Shown piece after piece: positions 16,471 to 25,239 of a stretch of 64,000 bases of DNA (position 1 is the stretch's first letter; the number at the start of each line of letters is the position of its first letter). The notes beneath the pieces are model-generated. The model saw only the letters and a program-made list of their open reading frames with translations, ran no database searches and was not told the origin of the DNA. Both the position numbers and the translations under genes were made by a program. Source of the stretch: Phenylobacterium sp. (GTDB lineage Bacteria; Pseudomonadota; Alphaproteobacteria; Caulobacterales; Caulobacteraceae); NCBI RefSeq assembly GCF_030651185.1, contig NZ_JAUSCJ010000029.1, positions 248,001 through 312,000 of the forward strand, written 5' to 3'.

Positions 16471-17772
16471 CTAGTCCCCGGCCACCCACGACACGTCGGC
16501 CCCCAGCGCATTCAGGTTCTCGACGAACTTGGGGTGGGCGCGCTGGATGGGGGTGGCGTTGAGGATGGTGCTTTCGCCCTCGATGCTGGCGGCCAGCATG
16601 AACAGCGCGATGGCCACGCGGATGATGTAGGGGCTCTCCACCGCGGCCGGCACCAGGGGCTTGCCGCCGAAGGTGATCAGGCGGTGCGGGTCGCAGAGCA
16701 GGGAGTGGGCGCCGAACTTGCCCAGCTCGGACGACCAGCCCAGCGCGCCCTCATAGACCTTGTTCCAGAACATGCACTGGCCCTCGGAGCGCACGCCAAG
16801 CGCCACGAAGATCGGCAGCAGGTCGGCCGGCACATAGGGCCAGGGCGCGGCCTCCACCTTCTGCAGGATGTTGGCGGTGAAGGGCTGGCGCACCCGCATG
16901 CCGCCGGGGTCGACCTTGGCGCGGCTCCAGCCGTCCTTGTGGGTGATCTCGACGCCGAACTTGGCGAAGGTGCGGTCCAGCAGCGGGAACTGGTCCACCG
17001 AGCCGTTCTTCACTGCGATGTCGCCGCCGGTCATGGCGCCCATGGCCAGGAAGGTGGCCACCTCGTGGAAGTCGTCGGCGAAGGTGAACTCCGCCCCCGA
17101 CAGGCTGTTGACGCCCTCCACCACGATCCGCGAGCCGCCGACGCCTTCAAGCCGGGCGCCCATCATGGCCAGGAAGCTGCAGAACTCCTGCACGTGGGGC
17201 TCGCAGGCGGCGTTGGTGATCTGCGAGCGGCCCTTGGCGGTGGCGGCGCAGAGGATGAAGTTCTCGGTGGTGGTGACCGAAGCGTAGTCCAGCCAGTGGT
17301 CGGTGGTGGCGAAGCCCTTGGGGGTCTTGATGAAGATCGCCTCGGGCTTGCGGTCGATCTGGGCGCCGAAGCTTTCGAAGACCTCGATGTGCGGGTCGAT
17401 CTCGCGGACGCCCAGCGTGCAGCCGGTGACATCCTCCTCGATGCTGGCGGCGCCGAACCGGTAGAGCAGAGCCGGGATCAGCATCAGGGTCGAGCGCATG
17501 CCCAGCGGCAGGTGCGCGGCCTTGGGGTCCAGCCCCTCGCCATGGCGCAGTTTCAGGGTGCCGGTGGCGTAGTCCATATCGACGGACGAGCCGAGGTTTC
17601 CGAAGAAATCCAGGATCTTGCGGACATCGGTTATGTCCGGGACCCGGTGCAGGACGATCGGCTGATCGGTCAGCAGTGTGGCGCACAGAACCGGCAGCAC
17701 CGCGTTCTTGTTGGCCGAGGGCGTGATGGTTCCGCGCAGGGCGCGTCCGCCTCTCACGATCAGGTTGGTCAT
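16471..17772 (-). CDS. MurA-family enolpyruvyl transferase, divergent
   Basis: 433 residues of the enolpyruvyl-transferase family, annotated by analogy with UDP-N-acetylglucosamine 1-carboxyvinyltransferase. Key MurA positions are kept: Lys-Asn in SANKNAVLP (residues 20-28), the catalytic Cys in VTGCTLGVREIDPH (about residue 115), an Asp in YVPADLLP and Arg in SPYIIRVAIALF. The surrounding sequence differs much from canonical alphaproteobacterial MurA (usual GAKNAALP and GGCAIGARPVDLH). It may be a second, specialised MurA or act on another UDP-sugar. It stands alone on its strand, with paired repeats upstream and a hairpin downstream. I leave the symbol blank because the essential murA may be elsewhere. 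Confidence 0.75.
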   Translation of the reverse strand: MTNLIVRGGRALRGTITPSANKNAVLPVLCATLLTDQPIVLHRVPDITDVRKILDFFGNLGSSVDMDYATGTLKLRHGEGLDPKAAHLPLGMRSTLMLIPALLYRFGAASIEEDVTGCTLGVREIDPHIEVFESFGAQIDRKPEAIFIKTPKGFATTDHWLDYASVTTTENFILCAATAKGRSQITNAACEPHVQEFCSFLAMMGARLEGVGGSRIVVEGVNSLSGAEFTFADDFHEVATFLAMGAMTGGDIAVKNGSVDQFPLLDRTFAKFGVEITHKDGWSRAKVDPGGMRVRQPFTANILQKVEAAPWPYVPADLLPIFVALGVRSEGQCMFWNKVYEGALGWSSELGKFGAHSLLCDPHRLITFGGKPLVPAAVESPYIIRVAIALFMLAASIEGESTILNATPIQRAHPKFVENLNALGADVSWVAGD

Positions 17773-17864
17773 GGATAGCAGCCTCGTTGGCTTCGGGCGG
17801 AGGTCGTGAAAATCAATCGGCGACGACGGGGTGATGACGAGGTTGGCGGGCCGCCCCAGCCGTT

Positions 17865-17917
17865 CCTTCTCCCCTTGCGGGAGAAGGTGGCCCTGCGGAG
17901 CAGGGTCGGATGAGGGG
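17865..17917 (+). repeat. CCTTCTCCC/GGATGAGGGG repeat, copy 1
   Basis: The 53-base unit begins CCTTCTCCCCTTGCGGGAGA (a hairpin of CCTTCTCCC with GGGAGAAGG), passes through GTGGCCCTGCGGAGCAGGGT (a second small hairpin) and ends GGATGAGGGG. It is inverted relative to copy 2. Confidence 0.8.
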
Positions 17918-17970
17918 GCGCGCCGACCTCTCCGGCTAGATCACAAGAGCGCCCGTCGAGGCAAGCGCGA

Positions 17971-18022
17971 CCCCTCATCCGGCGTGCCTACGCACGCCAC
18001 CTTCTCCCGCAGGGGGAGAAGG
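17971..18022 (-). repeat. CCTTCTCCC/GGATGAGGGG repeat, copy 2
   Basis: Inverted copy, beginning CCCCTCATCC and ending with CTTCTCCCGCAGGGGGAGAA followed by GG. The middle hairpin has a different sequence (GGCGTGCCTACGCACGCC), showing that its structure is kept while its bases vary. Confidence 0.8.
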
Positions 18023-18078
18023 GTCGGAGTGGTGTCCGACCCCGGTCTCTGTGGTCCAAGGGCGACCGGCTAATCGCG

Positions 18079-19089
18079 TCACCAGACGCCGATGCGCTCG
18101 GCCTCGTGGTGGCTCATCGGGTGATTGTCCCGAACGTGGTCCTCCTCGGCCAGCAGACGCACGGCCTCCAGCGCGGCCATGCAGCCCATGCCGGCCGCTG
18201 TCACCGCCTGGCGGTAGACGTCGTCGGTCACGTCACCGGCCGCGTAGACGCCGGTGATGGCGGTGGCCGCCGTGCCGGGCTTCACGTGCAGATAGCCGGC
18301 GGCGTCCATCTCCAGCTGACCCTTGAACAGTTCCGAGGCCGGGGCGTGGCCGATGGCCACGAACACGCCGTCGCAGGCGACCTCGCGGGTCTCGCCGGTC
18401 TTGACGTGCTTCAGGCGCACGCCGGTGACCCCCATGGGATCGCTCTGCCCGGTCACCTCGACGACGGAGGAATCCCAGATCACCTCGATCTTGGGGTTGG
18501 CGAATAGGCGCTCCTGCAGGATCTTCTCGGCGCGGAACTCGTCCTTGCGGTGGACCACCGTGACCTTGGCCGCGAAATTGGTGAGGAACAGAGCCTCCTC
18601 GACGGCGGTGTTGCCGCCGCCCACCACCACCACGTCCTTGCCGCGATAGAAGAACCCGTCGCACGTGGCGCAGGCCGAGACGCCGAAGCCCTGGTATTTC
18701 TGCTCGCTCTCCAGCCCCAGCCACTTGGCCTGGGCGCCGGTGGCGATGATCAGGGTCTCGGCCAGCCAGACCTCGCCGCTGTCGGTGGTCAGCCGGAACG
18801 GCCGCTGCGACAGGTCGGCGGTCAGCACGATGTCGTTGATGATCTCCGTGCCCACGTGTTCCGCCTGGGCCTGCATCTGCTCCATCAGCCAGGGGCCCTG
18901 GATGACGTCGGCGAAGCCCGGATAGTTCTCCACCTCGGTGGTGATGGTCAGCTGGCCGCCGGGTTGGATGCCCTGGATCAGCACGGGCTTGAGCAGGGCG
19001 CGGGCGGCGTAGATCGCGGCGGTGTAGCCGGCCGGGCCGGAACCGACGATCAGGCAGCGGGTGGTGCGGGGGGCTTTGGTCTCGGACAT
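18079..19089 (-). CDS. trxB: Thioredoxin-disulfide reductase
   Basis: 336 residues from the ATG at 19089. It passes electrons from NADPH via FAD to thioredoxin in the cytoplasm. The FAD motif is VGSGPAGYTAAIYAAR (residues about 15-30), PGGQLTITTEVENYPGF follows, the redox-active site is ACATCDGFFY and the NADPH motif VVGGGNTAVEEALFL. The C-terminal FAD contact is GVYAAGDVTD. The extension after it (about 30 residues, ending HHEAERIGVW) is a little longer than in E. coli. The frame is open 34 codons further upstream but the downstream ATG gives the standard start. A repeat pair follows the gene. Confidence 0.95.
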   Translation of the reverse strand: MSETKAPRTTRCLIVGSGPAGYTAAIYAARALLKPVLIQGIQPGGQLTITTEVENYPGFADVIQGPWLMEQMQAQAEHVGTEIINDIVLTADLSQRPFRLTTDSGEVWLAETLIIATGAQAKWLGLESEQKYQGFGVSACATCDGFFYRGKDVVVVGGGNTAVEEALFLTNFAAKVTVVHRKDEFRAEKILQERLFANPKIEVIWDSSVVEVTGQSDPMGVTGVRLKHVKTGETREVACDGVFVAIGHAPASELFKGQLEMDAAGYLHVKPGTAATAITGVYAAGDVTDDVYRQAVTAAGMGCMAALEAVRLLAEEDHVRDNHPMSHHEAERIGVW

Positions 19090-19289
19090 AGGGCCTATGT
19101 AGGTGAGATTCCGCCTTCGCGCACCCTGGGGGGCGATGATCGGCGTCGCCAGAAATATCCCGGCAACATGACGCAACGACATCTTGGCCAAAATGCCCCC
19201 GGGTCGCAGCGGCGCGGGGCGCCATAACGTGACTTGGTTGGACCGCGAAATTCTGGCGAGGTCCGGCCAAATATAAGGAGGAACGCCTA

Positions 19290-20813
19290 GTGACCGATGT
19301 CCCAGTCCAAAGACCGGCCCTGACTTTACCGATCAAGCTGGCCTATGGCTTCGGCACCGTGGCGTTTGGGGTCAAGACCCAGCTCATGGGTCTGCTGCTG
19401 CTCTACTACAACCAGATCGTCGGCCTGCCGCCGCACTGGGTCAGCATCGGCCTGGCGGTCACCATCTTCTTCGACGCCCTCTGGGACCCCTTTGTCGGGC
19501 AGATTTCCGACAACTGGCGCTCCCGCCTGGGGCGTCGCCACCCCTTCATGTATTTCGCCGCCCTGCCGGCGGCCGTCACCCTGGTGGCCCTGTTCAATCC
19601 GCCCCAGGGCTGGTCCGACGGCGCGATCACCGCCTACATGATCATCATGGTCATCGCCGCCAAGGCGACCATCAGCCTCTATGAAGTGCCCGCCACGGCC
19701 CTGACGCCCGAGCTGGCGCCCGCCTATCACGACCGCACCCAGCTGCTCACCTTCCGCTACTTCTTCGCCATCTTCGCCAGCAGCGCCGCGGCCGTCATGG
19801 GCTGGATCGTGTTCCTCAAGGACACGGTCGGTCCCAACGGCGAGAAGATCCGCGGCCAGCTCAATCCGGACGGCTACGGCCCCTACGCCCTGGTGGTGGG
19901 CGGCCTGATGATCTTCTCGATCCTGGTGGCCTGCCTGGCGACCCAGAGGTTCATCCCCTTCCTGCACAAGCCGGCCGCGCGCAGCGTCAGCGCCCTGGCC
20001 GTGGTGAAGGAGATGCTGGTCACCATGTCCAACCGCAACTTCCTGGTGGTCTCCCTCTCGGCCCTGTTCGTCGGCGTCGGCGCCGGACTCAGCAACGGCC
20101 TGAACATCTATTTCCAGACCTACTTCTGGGGCATGGGGTCGGCGAACTTGGCCTTCATCGTCGCCGGGACCATGCTGGGCAGCCTGCTGGCGCTCATCCT
20201 GGCGCCCCTGGTGTCGCGCATCTACGGCAAGAAGCGGGCCTGCGCGATCCTGATGGGGCTGGCCCTGGTCACGTCGCTGACCCCCATCAGCCTGCGCCTG
20301 CTGGGGATCATCCCGCAGGACATGAACGGCTCCAGCGGCCTGACCGCCATCCTGCTGCTGGACCGCACTCTCTATGGCGCCTTCGCGACGGCCGCGGCGA
20401 TCCTGACGGCCTCGATGATCGCCGACGTGGTGGAGGAGTCTCAGCTCGCTACCGGCCGCCGGTCGGAGGGGCTGCTGCTCTCGGCCGACAATGTCCTGCA
20501 GAAGGTGGCCGGGTCCGTGGCCAGCATCATCCCGGGCTTCCTGCTGCTGTGGGTCGGCATGCCCGACAAGGCCAAGCCCGAGAGCCTCGATCCCTCGATC
20601 ATGACCAACCTGGCCCTGCTGTACCTGCCGGCCACGGCGCTGTTCGCCCTGATGGCCATCAGCGCCATCATGTTCTACCGCCTCGACCGCGCCGGCCACG
20701 AAGCCAACCTCGCCAAGCTGGCCGACGCCGCGGCCCTGGGCGCGGTGGTGGTGGAGACCGAGGGCGGCATCGACGGCTCGGATCTCGCGGTCCCGGGCGC
20801 CAAGCCGATTTAG
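19290..20813 (+). CDS. GPH-family (MelB-like) sugar:cation symporter
   Basis: 507 residues starting at a GTG preceded by AAGGAGG. About twelve hydrophobic helices are visible. The loop after helix 2 reads FFDALWDPFVGQISDNWRSR followed by LGRRHPFMYF, the signature of the glycoside-pentoside-hexuronide cation symporter family within the MFS, which imports sugars or other small organics with sodium or protons. A tail of about 40 residues after the last helix is soluble. The nearest gene downstream is pseI, but with 74 bases between them the two need not be linked. Substrate unknown. Confidence 0.88.
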   Translation: MTDVPVQRPALTLPIKLAYGFGTVAFGVKTQLMGLLLLYYNQIVGLPPHWVSIGLAVTIFFDALWDPFVGQISDNWRSRLGRRHPFMYFAALPAAVTLVALFNPPQGWSDGAITAYMIIMVIAAKATISLYEVPATALTPELAPAYHDRTQLLTFRYFFAIFASSAAAVMGWIVFLKDTVGPNGEKIRGQLNPDGYGPYALVVGGLMIFSILVACLATQRFIPFLHKPAARSVSALAVVKEMLVTMSNRNFLVVSLSALFVGVGAGLSNGLNIYFQTYFWGMGSANLAFIVAGTMLGSLLALILAPLVSRIYGKKRACAILMGLALVTSLTPISLRLLGIIPQDMNGSSGLTAILLLDRTLYGAFATAAAILTASMIADVVEESQLATGRRSEGLLLSADNVLQKVAGSVASIIPGFLLLWVGMPDKAKPESLDPSIMTNLALLYLPATALFALMAISAIMFYRLDRAGHEANLAKLADAAALGAVVVETEGGIDGSDLAVPGAKPI

Positions 20814-20887
20814 GGCGCGCGCATTTGGTTAACGCCTGCTTCAGGGCGCCGGGCTAGGGTTCGGCGTTCACCCTGCCTGGTCGCTTC

Positions 20888-21943
20888 ATGTCTGACGCCC
20901 CCCACATCGAAATCGCCGGCCGCCGGATCGGGGCGGGCTACGAGCCCTACGTGATCTGCGAGCTGTCGGGGAACCACAACGGCAGCCTGGAGCGGGCGCT
21001 GGCCATGATCGACGCGGCGGGCGACACCGGCGCCGACGCCATCAAGATCCAGACCTATACCGCCGACACCATCACCATGGATGTCGACCGGCCGGAGTTC
21101 AAAATCCACGGCGGGCTGTGGGATGGGCGCAGCCTGTACGAGCTCTACCAGGAAGCCCAGACCCCCTATGAATGGCACGCCGCCCTGTTCGAGCGGGCGG
21201 CCAAGCGGGGCGTGACCCTGTTCTCCAGTCCCTTCGACGAGAGTGCGGTGGACCTGCTGGACGGCCTGGGCGCCCCGGCCTTCAAGATCGCCTCCTTCGA
21301 GGCCGTGGACCTGCCGCTGATCGCCTATGCGGCGGCCAAGGGCAAACCGCTGATCATCTCCACCGGCATGGCCAATCTGACCGAGATGACCGCCGCCCGC
21401 GACACCGCGCTCTCCGCCGGAGCCCCCGGCGTGGTGATGCTCCACTGCGTCTCCAGCTACCCCGCCGCCCTGGAGGACGCCAATGTCCGCACCGTGGCCG
21501 ACATGGCGACCCGGTTCGCCAGTCCCATCGGGCTCTCCGACCACACCCACGGGACGGCGGCCTCGGTGGCGGCCATCGCGTTGGGCGCCTGCGTGATCGA
21601 GAAGCACTTCACCCTGGCCCGCTCCGACGGCGGCCCCGACGCGGCCTTCAGCCTGGAACCCGCGGAGTTCACGGCCCTGGTCCGCGACTGCAAGGACGCC
21701 TGGACGGCGCTTGGCCGCGCCCACTACGACCTGCTGGGTTCGGAGACGGCCAACCGTCAGTTCCGCCGCTCGCTCTACATCAGCGCCGACGTGAAGGCCG
21801 GCGAGGTCCTGACCCGGGCCAATGTCCGTTCGATCCGGCCCGGAAATGGCCTGCCGCCGGCAGAACTTGCCAAGGTCCTGGGCAAACCTGCGGCCCGCGA
21901 CCTGAGTCGAGGCGAGCCCCTGGCCTGGGACATGCTAGATTAG
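20888..21943 (+). CDS. pseI: Pseudaminic acid synthase
   Basis: 351 residues, NeuB superfamily. PseI condenses 2,4-diacetamido-2,4,6-trideoxy-L-altrose with phosphoenolpyruvate to give pseudaminic acid, the sugar put on flagellins. The N-terminal barrel has ICELSGNHNGSLERAL, GADAIKIQTYTADTITMD, FSSPFDESAVDLLD and IGLSDHTHGTAASVAA; a C-terminal SAF-like antifreeze domain (NRQFRRSLYISADVKAGEVL) ends the protein. The choice of PseI over N-acetylneuraminate or legionaminate synthase rests on these motifs and on pseG 1.4 kb away. It runs toward the FAD-protein gene on the opposite strand. Confidence 0.9.
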   Translation: MSDAPHIEIAGRRIGAGYEPYVICELSGNHNGSLERALAMIDAAGDTGADAIKIQTYTADTITMDVDRPEFKIHGGLWDGRSLYELYQEAQTPYEWHAALFERAAKRGVTLFSSPFDESAVDLLDGLGAPAFKIASFEAVDLPLIAYAAAKGKPLIISTGMANLTEMTAARDTALSAGAPGVVMLHCVSSYPAALEDANVRTVADMATRFASPIGLSDHTHGTAASVAAIALGACVIEKHFTLARSDGGPDAAFSLEPAEFTALVRDCKDAWTALGRAHYDLLGSETANRQFRRSLYISADVKAGEVLTRANVRSIRPGNGLPPAELAKVLGKPAARDLSRGEPLAWDMLD

Positions 21944-21992
21944 ATATATCTAAATCCCCCGGCGGGAGAACAACTTCACCCGGCGCCCAAAC

Positions 21993-23279
21993 CTAGGCGG
22001 CGATGGCCTCAGCCTGCGCGATCCCCAGGGCCTGGGTCAGCGACCTGGAGATCTCCGACAGCGAGGCGCCCTGGGTCTGGGCCTCCCAGGCGCCGGCGAT
22101 GAAGTTGGCCCCCTGGTGCTTGGCCAGCGCCGTGTGCAGGCCCGAGCGCTTGCGGGCGGCGTCCAGGGAGTGCTGCGCCCAGCGCGGCTCGACCTGGATG
22201 GAGACCGTCTCGTCCAGGTGCAGCGACGCGCCGCCGAAGCCGCCCATCAGCTTGTGGATCTCCCGGCGCAGTTCGCTGTCGGAGATCTCCGACACGCACT
22301 CGGCGCTCAGCAGGGCCTGGCCGCGGCACTCATAGAGGTGGACCCGGAACACCGAGCCCTCGGCGGTGAAGTTGCGCACGTGGAAGGGCAGGGGGCCCGC
22401 ATAGCGGGCCTTGAAGATGTAGCTGGTCAGGCTCTTGGCCAGGCGCTTGGGCGGCTCCAGGCCCAGCGGCGCGAACAGCGGCGCGGGGTCCGCGGCCCAG
22501 ACCACGATGTCGCCGGCCTCCTGGGCGTTGAACGCCGCCTGGGGCGACAGGAAGGAGGCGGTCTGGATGGTGACGCCTCGCCGCTCCAGGGCGCTCTGGC
22601 AGCGCATGAAGAAGGTCTGGAAGCCGTCGGCCGGCAGGCTGGCCGTCTGGTTCTGCAACCGGCCCCACAGGGCGCGGGGAATCCCGTAGAGGGCGTCATA
22701 GACCGGGTCGGCCTTCTTTGCGCGGGCCAGGTCGCAGGTGTCGATCTGCGTGGCGTGGACCCGCTTGATGCCCAGCGGGATGGCGGCGCCCGCGTCCACT
22801 TCGTCCAGCCAGGAGCCAAGGGCCCACTGGCAATAGCGAGTCAGATGCGCGGCGATATCATGGGGATAGGCGCGGATCCTGTCGGCCAGGCTGTCGCCGG
22901 TGACGGGGGCGAGATCCAGCTTGCGGGTGCGCAGGGCCGGGCCCTCGAAGTCGTGGGTGAAGGCCAGGTCGCCGCCAGGGGCGGGGCTGACCGAGCCGTA
23001 GCGGTTCTCGAAATCGTCGAAGACCAGGCCGTTGCTTTCCAGCAGGGTCCGGGTCGGATCTCCCTGCGGCCCGAAATAGCGGCGGTCGGCGCGGAGTTCC
23101 AGGCCGTGGTCCCGGCGCGGCCAAGCGGTCCCGCCCAGCTGGTCGAAGCGCTCGTGAAGTTCGATGTCGCGGCAGCCGAGGCGGTGAGCCTCGAAAGCCG
23201 CCAGGATTCCCGTGAGTCCGCCACCGATGATGCGGACCGTCGGAGCCTTCGAGCCCCGGATTACGTCAAGCTGTCGCAT
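21993..23279 (-). CDS. FAD/NAD(P)-binding oxidoreductase in the pseudaminic acid locus
   Basis: 428 residues. The N-terminus has a dinucleotide-binding fold, VRIIGGGLTGILAAFEAHRL, followed by an acidic strand end and RFDQLGGTAWPRRDHG, as in amine-oxidase or UDP-galactopyranose-mutase-like flavoproteins. Late in the protein, a second FAD-contact region with GANFIAGAWEAQTQGASL matches this class. There is no signal peptide. It lies between pseI and pseG, 75 bases after pseG on the same strand, so a role in flagellin sugar synthesis or modification is likely but unproven. I do not recognise a named enzyme, and no such step belongs to the standard pathway. Confidence 0.75.
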   Translation of the reverse strand: MRQLDVIRGSKAPTVRIIGGGLTGILAAFEAHRLGCRDIELHERFDQLGGTAWPRRDHGLELRADRRYFGPQGDPTRTLLESNGLVFDDFENRYGSVSPAPGGDLAFTHDFEGPALRTRKLDLAPVTGDSLADRIRAYPHDIAAHLTRYCQWALGSWLDEVDAGAAIPLGIKRVHATQIDTCDLARAKKADPVYDALYGIPRALWGRLQNQTASLPADGFQTFFMRCQSALERRGVTIQTASFLSPQAAFNAQEAGDIVVWAADPAPLFAPLGLEPPKRLAKSLTSYIFKARYAGPLPFHVRNFTAEGSVFRVHLYECRGQALLSAECVSEISDSELRREIHKLMGGFGGASLHLDETVSIQVEPRWAQHSLDAARKRSGLHTALAKHQGANFIAGAWEAQTQGASLSEISRSLTQALGIAQAEAIAA

Positions 23280-23354
23280 GCGACTGTCTTTACTGAGCGC
23301 GTTCGGCGCTCTCCCCGTTTCGCCAAGGCTAAGCTCTCGGGTGCGAAAGGACCG

Positions 23355-24416
23355 TTAAGGCGGCGGCCTTTGCAGATGAGGCAGGCTGTCACGGGTCGCG
23401 ATGAGCTTCAGGAAGGCTTCCGCGGCGCGGCCGGCGCCCAGACCGTCGCAGAGGTTGGCGCTGGCCGCCGACAGCCGGGCTCGGAGGCCGGCGTCGGTCA
23501 GCAGGCGAACGATAGCCCGGTCCAGCCTGGCGTCCAGGTTGTCCGGGCTGGCGTCGATCACCAGGGCGGCCTCGCGCTCGGACAGGGCGGCCGCCGCTCC
23601 ATGCTGGTTGGGGGCAAGGACCAGTAGTGCCGACGGCAGGCCCAGGACGCAGCGCTCCCAGATGCTTGACCCTGCGGCCCCGACGGCGATGTCGGCGTTC
23701 AGGATCAGGTTGGCCATGTCCTGGCTATCGACATGGAGGGTCATGCGCGGGTCGCGGCTGGCGATCTTGGTGAGGCCCGGCAGGCTGGGGGCGCCGGCGC
23801 CCAGCACGACGTCAAGGGCCACGCCGCCCAGCCGCAGCCGCAGACGCTCCACGACCCGGGCGGTGATGCCGCCGACGTCGGTAAGGCCCAGGGTCACCAG
23901 CACGCGCCGCACGTCGCCGGTGCGGCGCGAAAGGGCGGCATTGCGCAGGTGAGCGAACTCCGGGCGGACCGGGGCGAACTCCGGCCCCAGCAGCAGCTGA
24001 GCCTCGGTGAGCAGGGCGTAGTCGCTAGGTTGGCGGCCGGGGCCGGAGTCCAGCACCAGGTTGGCGGCCAGGGGCCGGTCGGCCAGGTCGTCGATCACCA
24101 GGGTGGTGCGGCCCTTGGCCAGGGCCTCGTGATGCTCGCGGGCCAGGCCGTAGTGGTCGAAGACGACGGCGTCGAACCGCACCCCGGTCAGGGCGTCGGC
24201 GATGTGGTCGGGATCGAGGCCCGTGGCCTCCTCGCGCACGATCTCCGGGCCGAAGACGTCCAGCAGGGCCGCCACCTCCGGCGTGCAGGCGAAGGCGCAG
24301 TCGGCGCCTCGCTCGCCCAGGGCGCGGGCCAGGGTGATGCAGCGCATCACGTGACCACCGCCGACCTCGGGGCCGGCGTTGGCGACGAACAGGATGCGAG
24401 GACGGGCGGGAATCAT
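23355..24416 (-). CDS. pseG: UDP-2,4-diacetamido-2,4,6-trideoxy-beta-L-altropyranose hydrolase
   Basis: 353 residues, a GT-B-fold hydrolase that removes UDP from the altrose precursor just before PseI acts. The start RILFVANAGPEVGGGHVMRC has the family motif GGGHVMRC with the catalytic His (about residue 22), and later AAGSSIWERCVLGLPSALL forms the nucleotide-binding loop. It is a homologue of Caulobacter FlmD, the motility accessory factor. Loss of this pathway in Caulobacter prevents flagellin assembly. The FAD-protein gene follows; the Hpt gene ends 45 bases upstream. Confidence 0.9.
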   Translation of the reverse strand: MIPARPRILFVANAGPEVGGGHVMRCITLARALGERGADCAFACTPEVAALLDVFGPEIVREEATGLDPDHIADALTGVRFDAVVFDHYGLAREHHEALAKGRTTLVIDDLADRPLAANLVLDSGPGRQPSDYALLTEAQLLLGPEFAPVRPEFAHLRNAALSRRTGDVRRVLVTLGLTDVGGITARVVERLRLRLGGVALDVVLGAGAPSLPGLTKIASRDPRMTLHVDSQDMANLILNADIAVGAAGSSIWERCVLGLPSALLVLAPNQHGAAAALSEREAALVIDASPDNLDARLDRAIVRLLTDAGLRARLSAASANLCDGLGAGRAAEAFLKLIATRDSLPHLQRPPP

Positions 24417-24461
24417 ATCGCCTGCATGGAAGGCCGAAAGCTGGGCGGAGGAAAGGTGGCT

Positions 24462-24761
24462 CTACTGCGCAGCGGGATCGCAGAGCGGGTCAGCGACCTC
24501 TGAAAGCGCGATCTCGAGTCTTCGAAGCCCCGCCGGGTCGATGCTCGCGCGCCGAGAACAGGCCCGATCCACCGCCGCCGCCGCCGCGCCCAGCGGCGTG
24601 AATCCAAGACTGCCCGCGATGCCGGCCATCCGGTGAACCATGGTTTGGAACGACGCGGCTGTAAGCGCTTGCGGCTGTCGCATGGCCGCGCGGAGGGTCA
24701 GCAGATCGCCGCTGCAACGTTGCCGGAACTGCAGACGGACCTCCGCCAGGGCGTCATCCAC
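24462..24761 (-). CDS. Histidine phosphotransfer (Hpt) domain protein
   Basis: About 99 residues from a GTG at 24761 that overlaps the stop of the preceding response regulator by 8 bases (GTGGATGA). An ATG at 24815 would lengthen it by 18 codons with a 62-base overlap. The Hpt core is a helical bundle with the phosphorylatable His in TMVHRMAGIAGSLGFTPLG (residue about 45), the standard H-x-x-x-G pattern. It should relay phosphate between receiver domains. The neighbours are two single-domain regulators. No hybrid kinase is adjacent, so the donor must be encoded elsewhere. Confidence 0.8.
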   Translation of the reverse strand: MDDALAEVRLQFRQRCSGDLLTLRAAMRQPQALTAASFQTMVHRMAGIAGSLGFTPLGAAAAAVDRACSRRASIDPAGLRRLEIALSEVADPLCDPAAQ

Positions 24762-25143
24762 CGGGTGACGTTCCCACCATTGCGCGGATGTCGCCGGCCA
24801 GGGAGATCGGATCAAACGGTTTTATGATCACCCCCACCGCGCCCAGGGCCATCAAGCGTTGGCGTTCGTCGGCCAAGGCGCGAGCCGTCATGAAGATCAC
24901 CGGTGTGTGGCTGTGCCCGGGAACCAGGCGCAGTCGTCTGAGCACTTCGGATCCGTCCATCTCGGGCATGCTGACGTCAAGCAGAACGACATCCGGCGCG
25001 AACGTCTCCAGACACGCCAGCGCCTGCTCGCCTGAGTTCACTATCTGGCTCTGAAGATAGGGATCCCGGTTCAAGGATAGGCGCACCAGATCACGCACCA
25101 GATCGTCGTCGTCGACATACAGAAGCCGCAAACCGGAACTCAT
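24754..25143 (-). CDS. Single-domain response regulator
   Basis: 129 residues from the ATG at 25143, one receiver domain. Acidic pocket LLYVDDDDLV, phosphoacceptor VLLDVSMPEMDG (about Asp 59), switch Thr in FMTARAL and Lys in IIKPFDP are all present. There is no output domain, so it works by protein contact or as a phosphate shuttle. It is coupled to the Hpt gene (8-base overlap), which suggests direct phosphotransfer. Sited beside the flagellin-sugar genes, it could act in motility or chemotaxis. Confidence 0.88.
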   Translation of the reverse strand: MSSGLRLLYVDDDDLVRDLVRLSLNRDPYLQSQIVNSGEQALACLETFAPDVVLLDVSMPEMDGSEVLRRLRLVPGHSHTPVIFMTARALADERQRLMALGAVGVIIKPFDPISLAGDIRAMVGTSPGG

Positions 25144-25239
25144 GTCCCGGCTCTCCGGCGCCAGGTGACCGCATTCCGGACCCTGCTCCACGCGGGCCGT
25201 TTTCCGCCCAAGCCCTTCATGGAAGATGGCCTCCGAGAC

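Larger units (their letters stand above)
17773..18078. other. Gene-free stretch with paired repeats
   Basis: This 306-base gap between the MurA-like gene and trxB holds two copies of the CCTTCTCCC...GGATGAGGGG repeat in opposite orientation, 53 bases apart. I see no coding frame of merit. The promoter of the MurA-like gene must lie in the first 90 bases. Confidence 0.6.
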
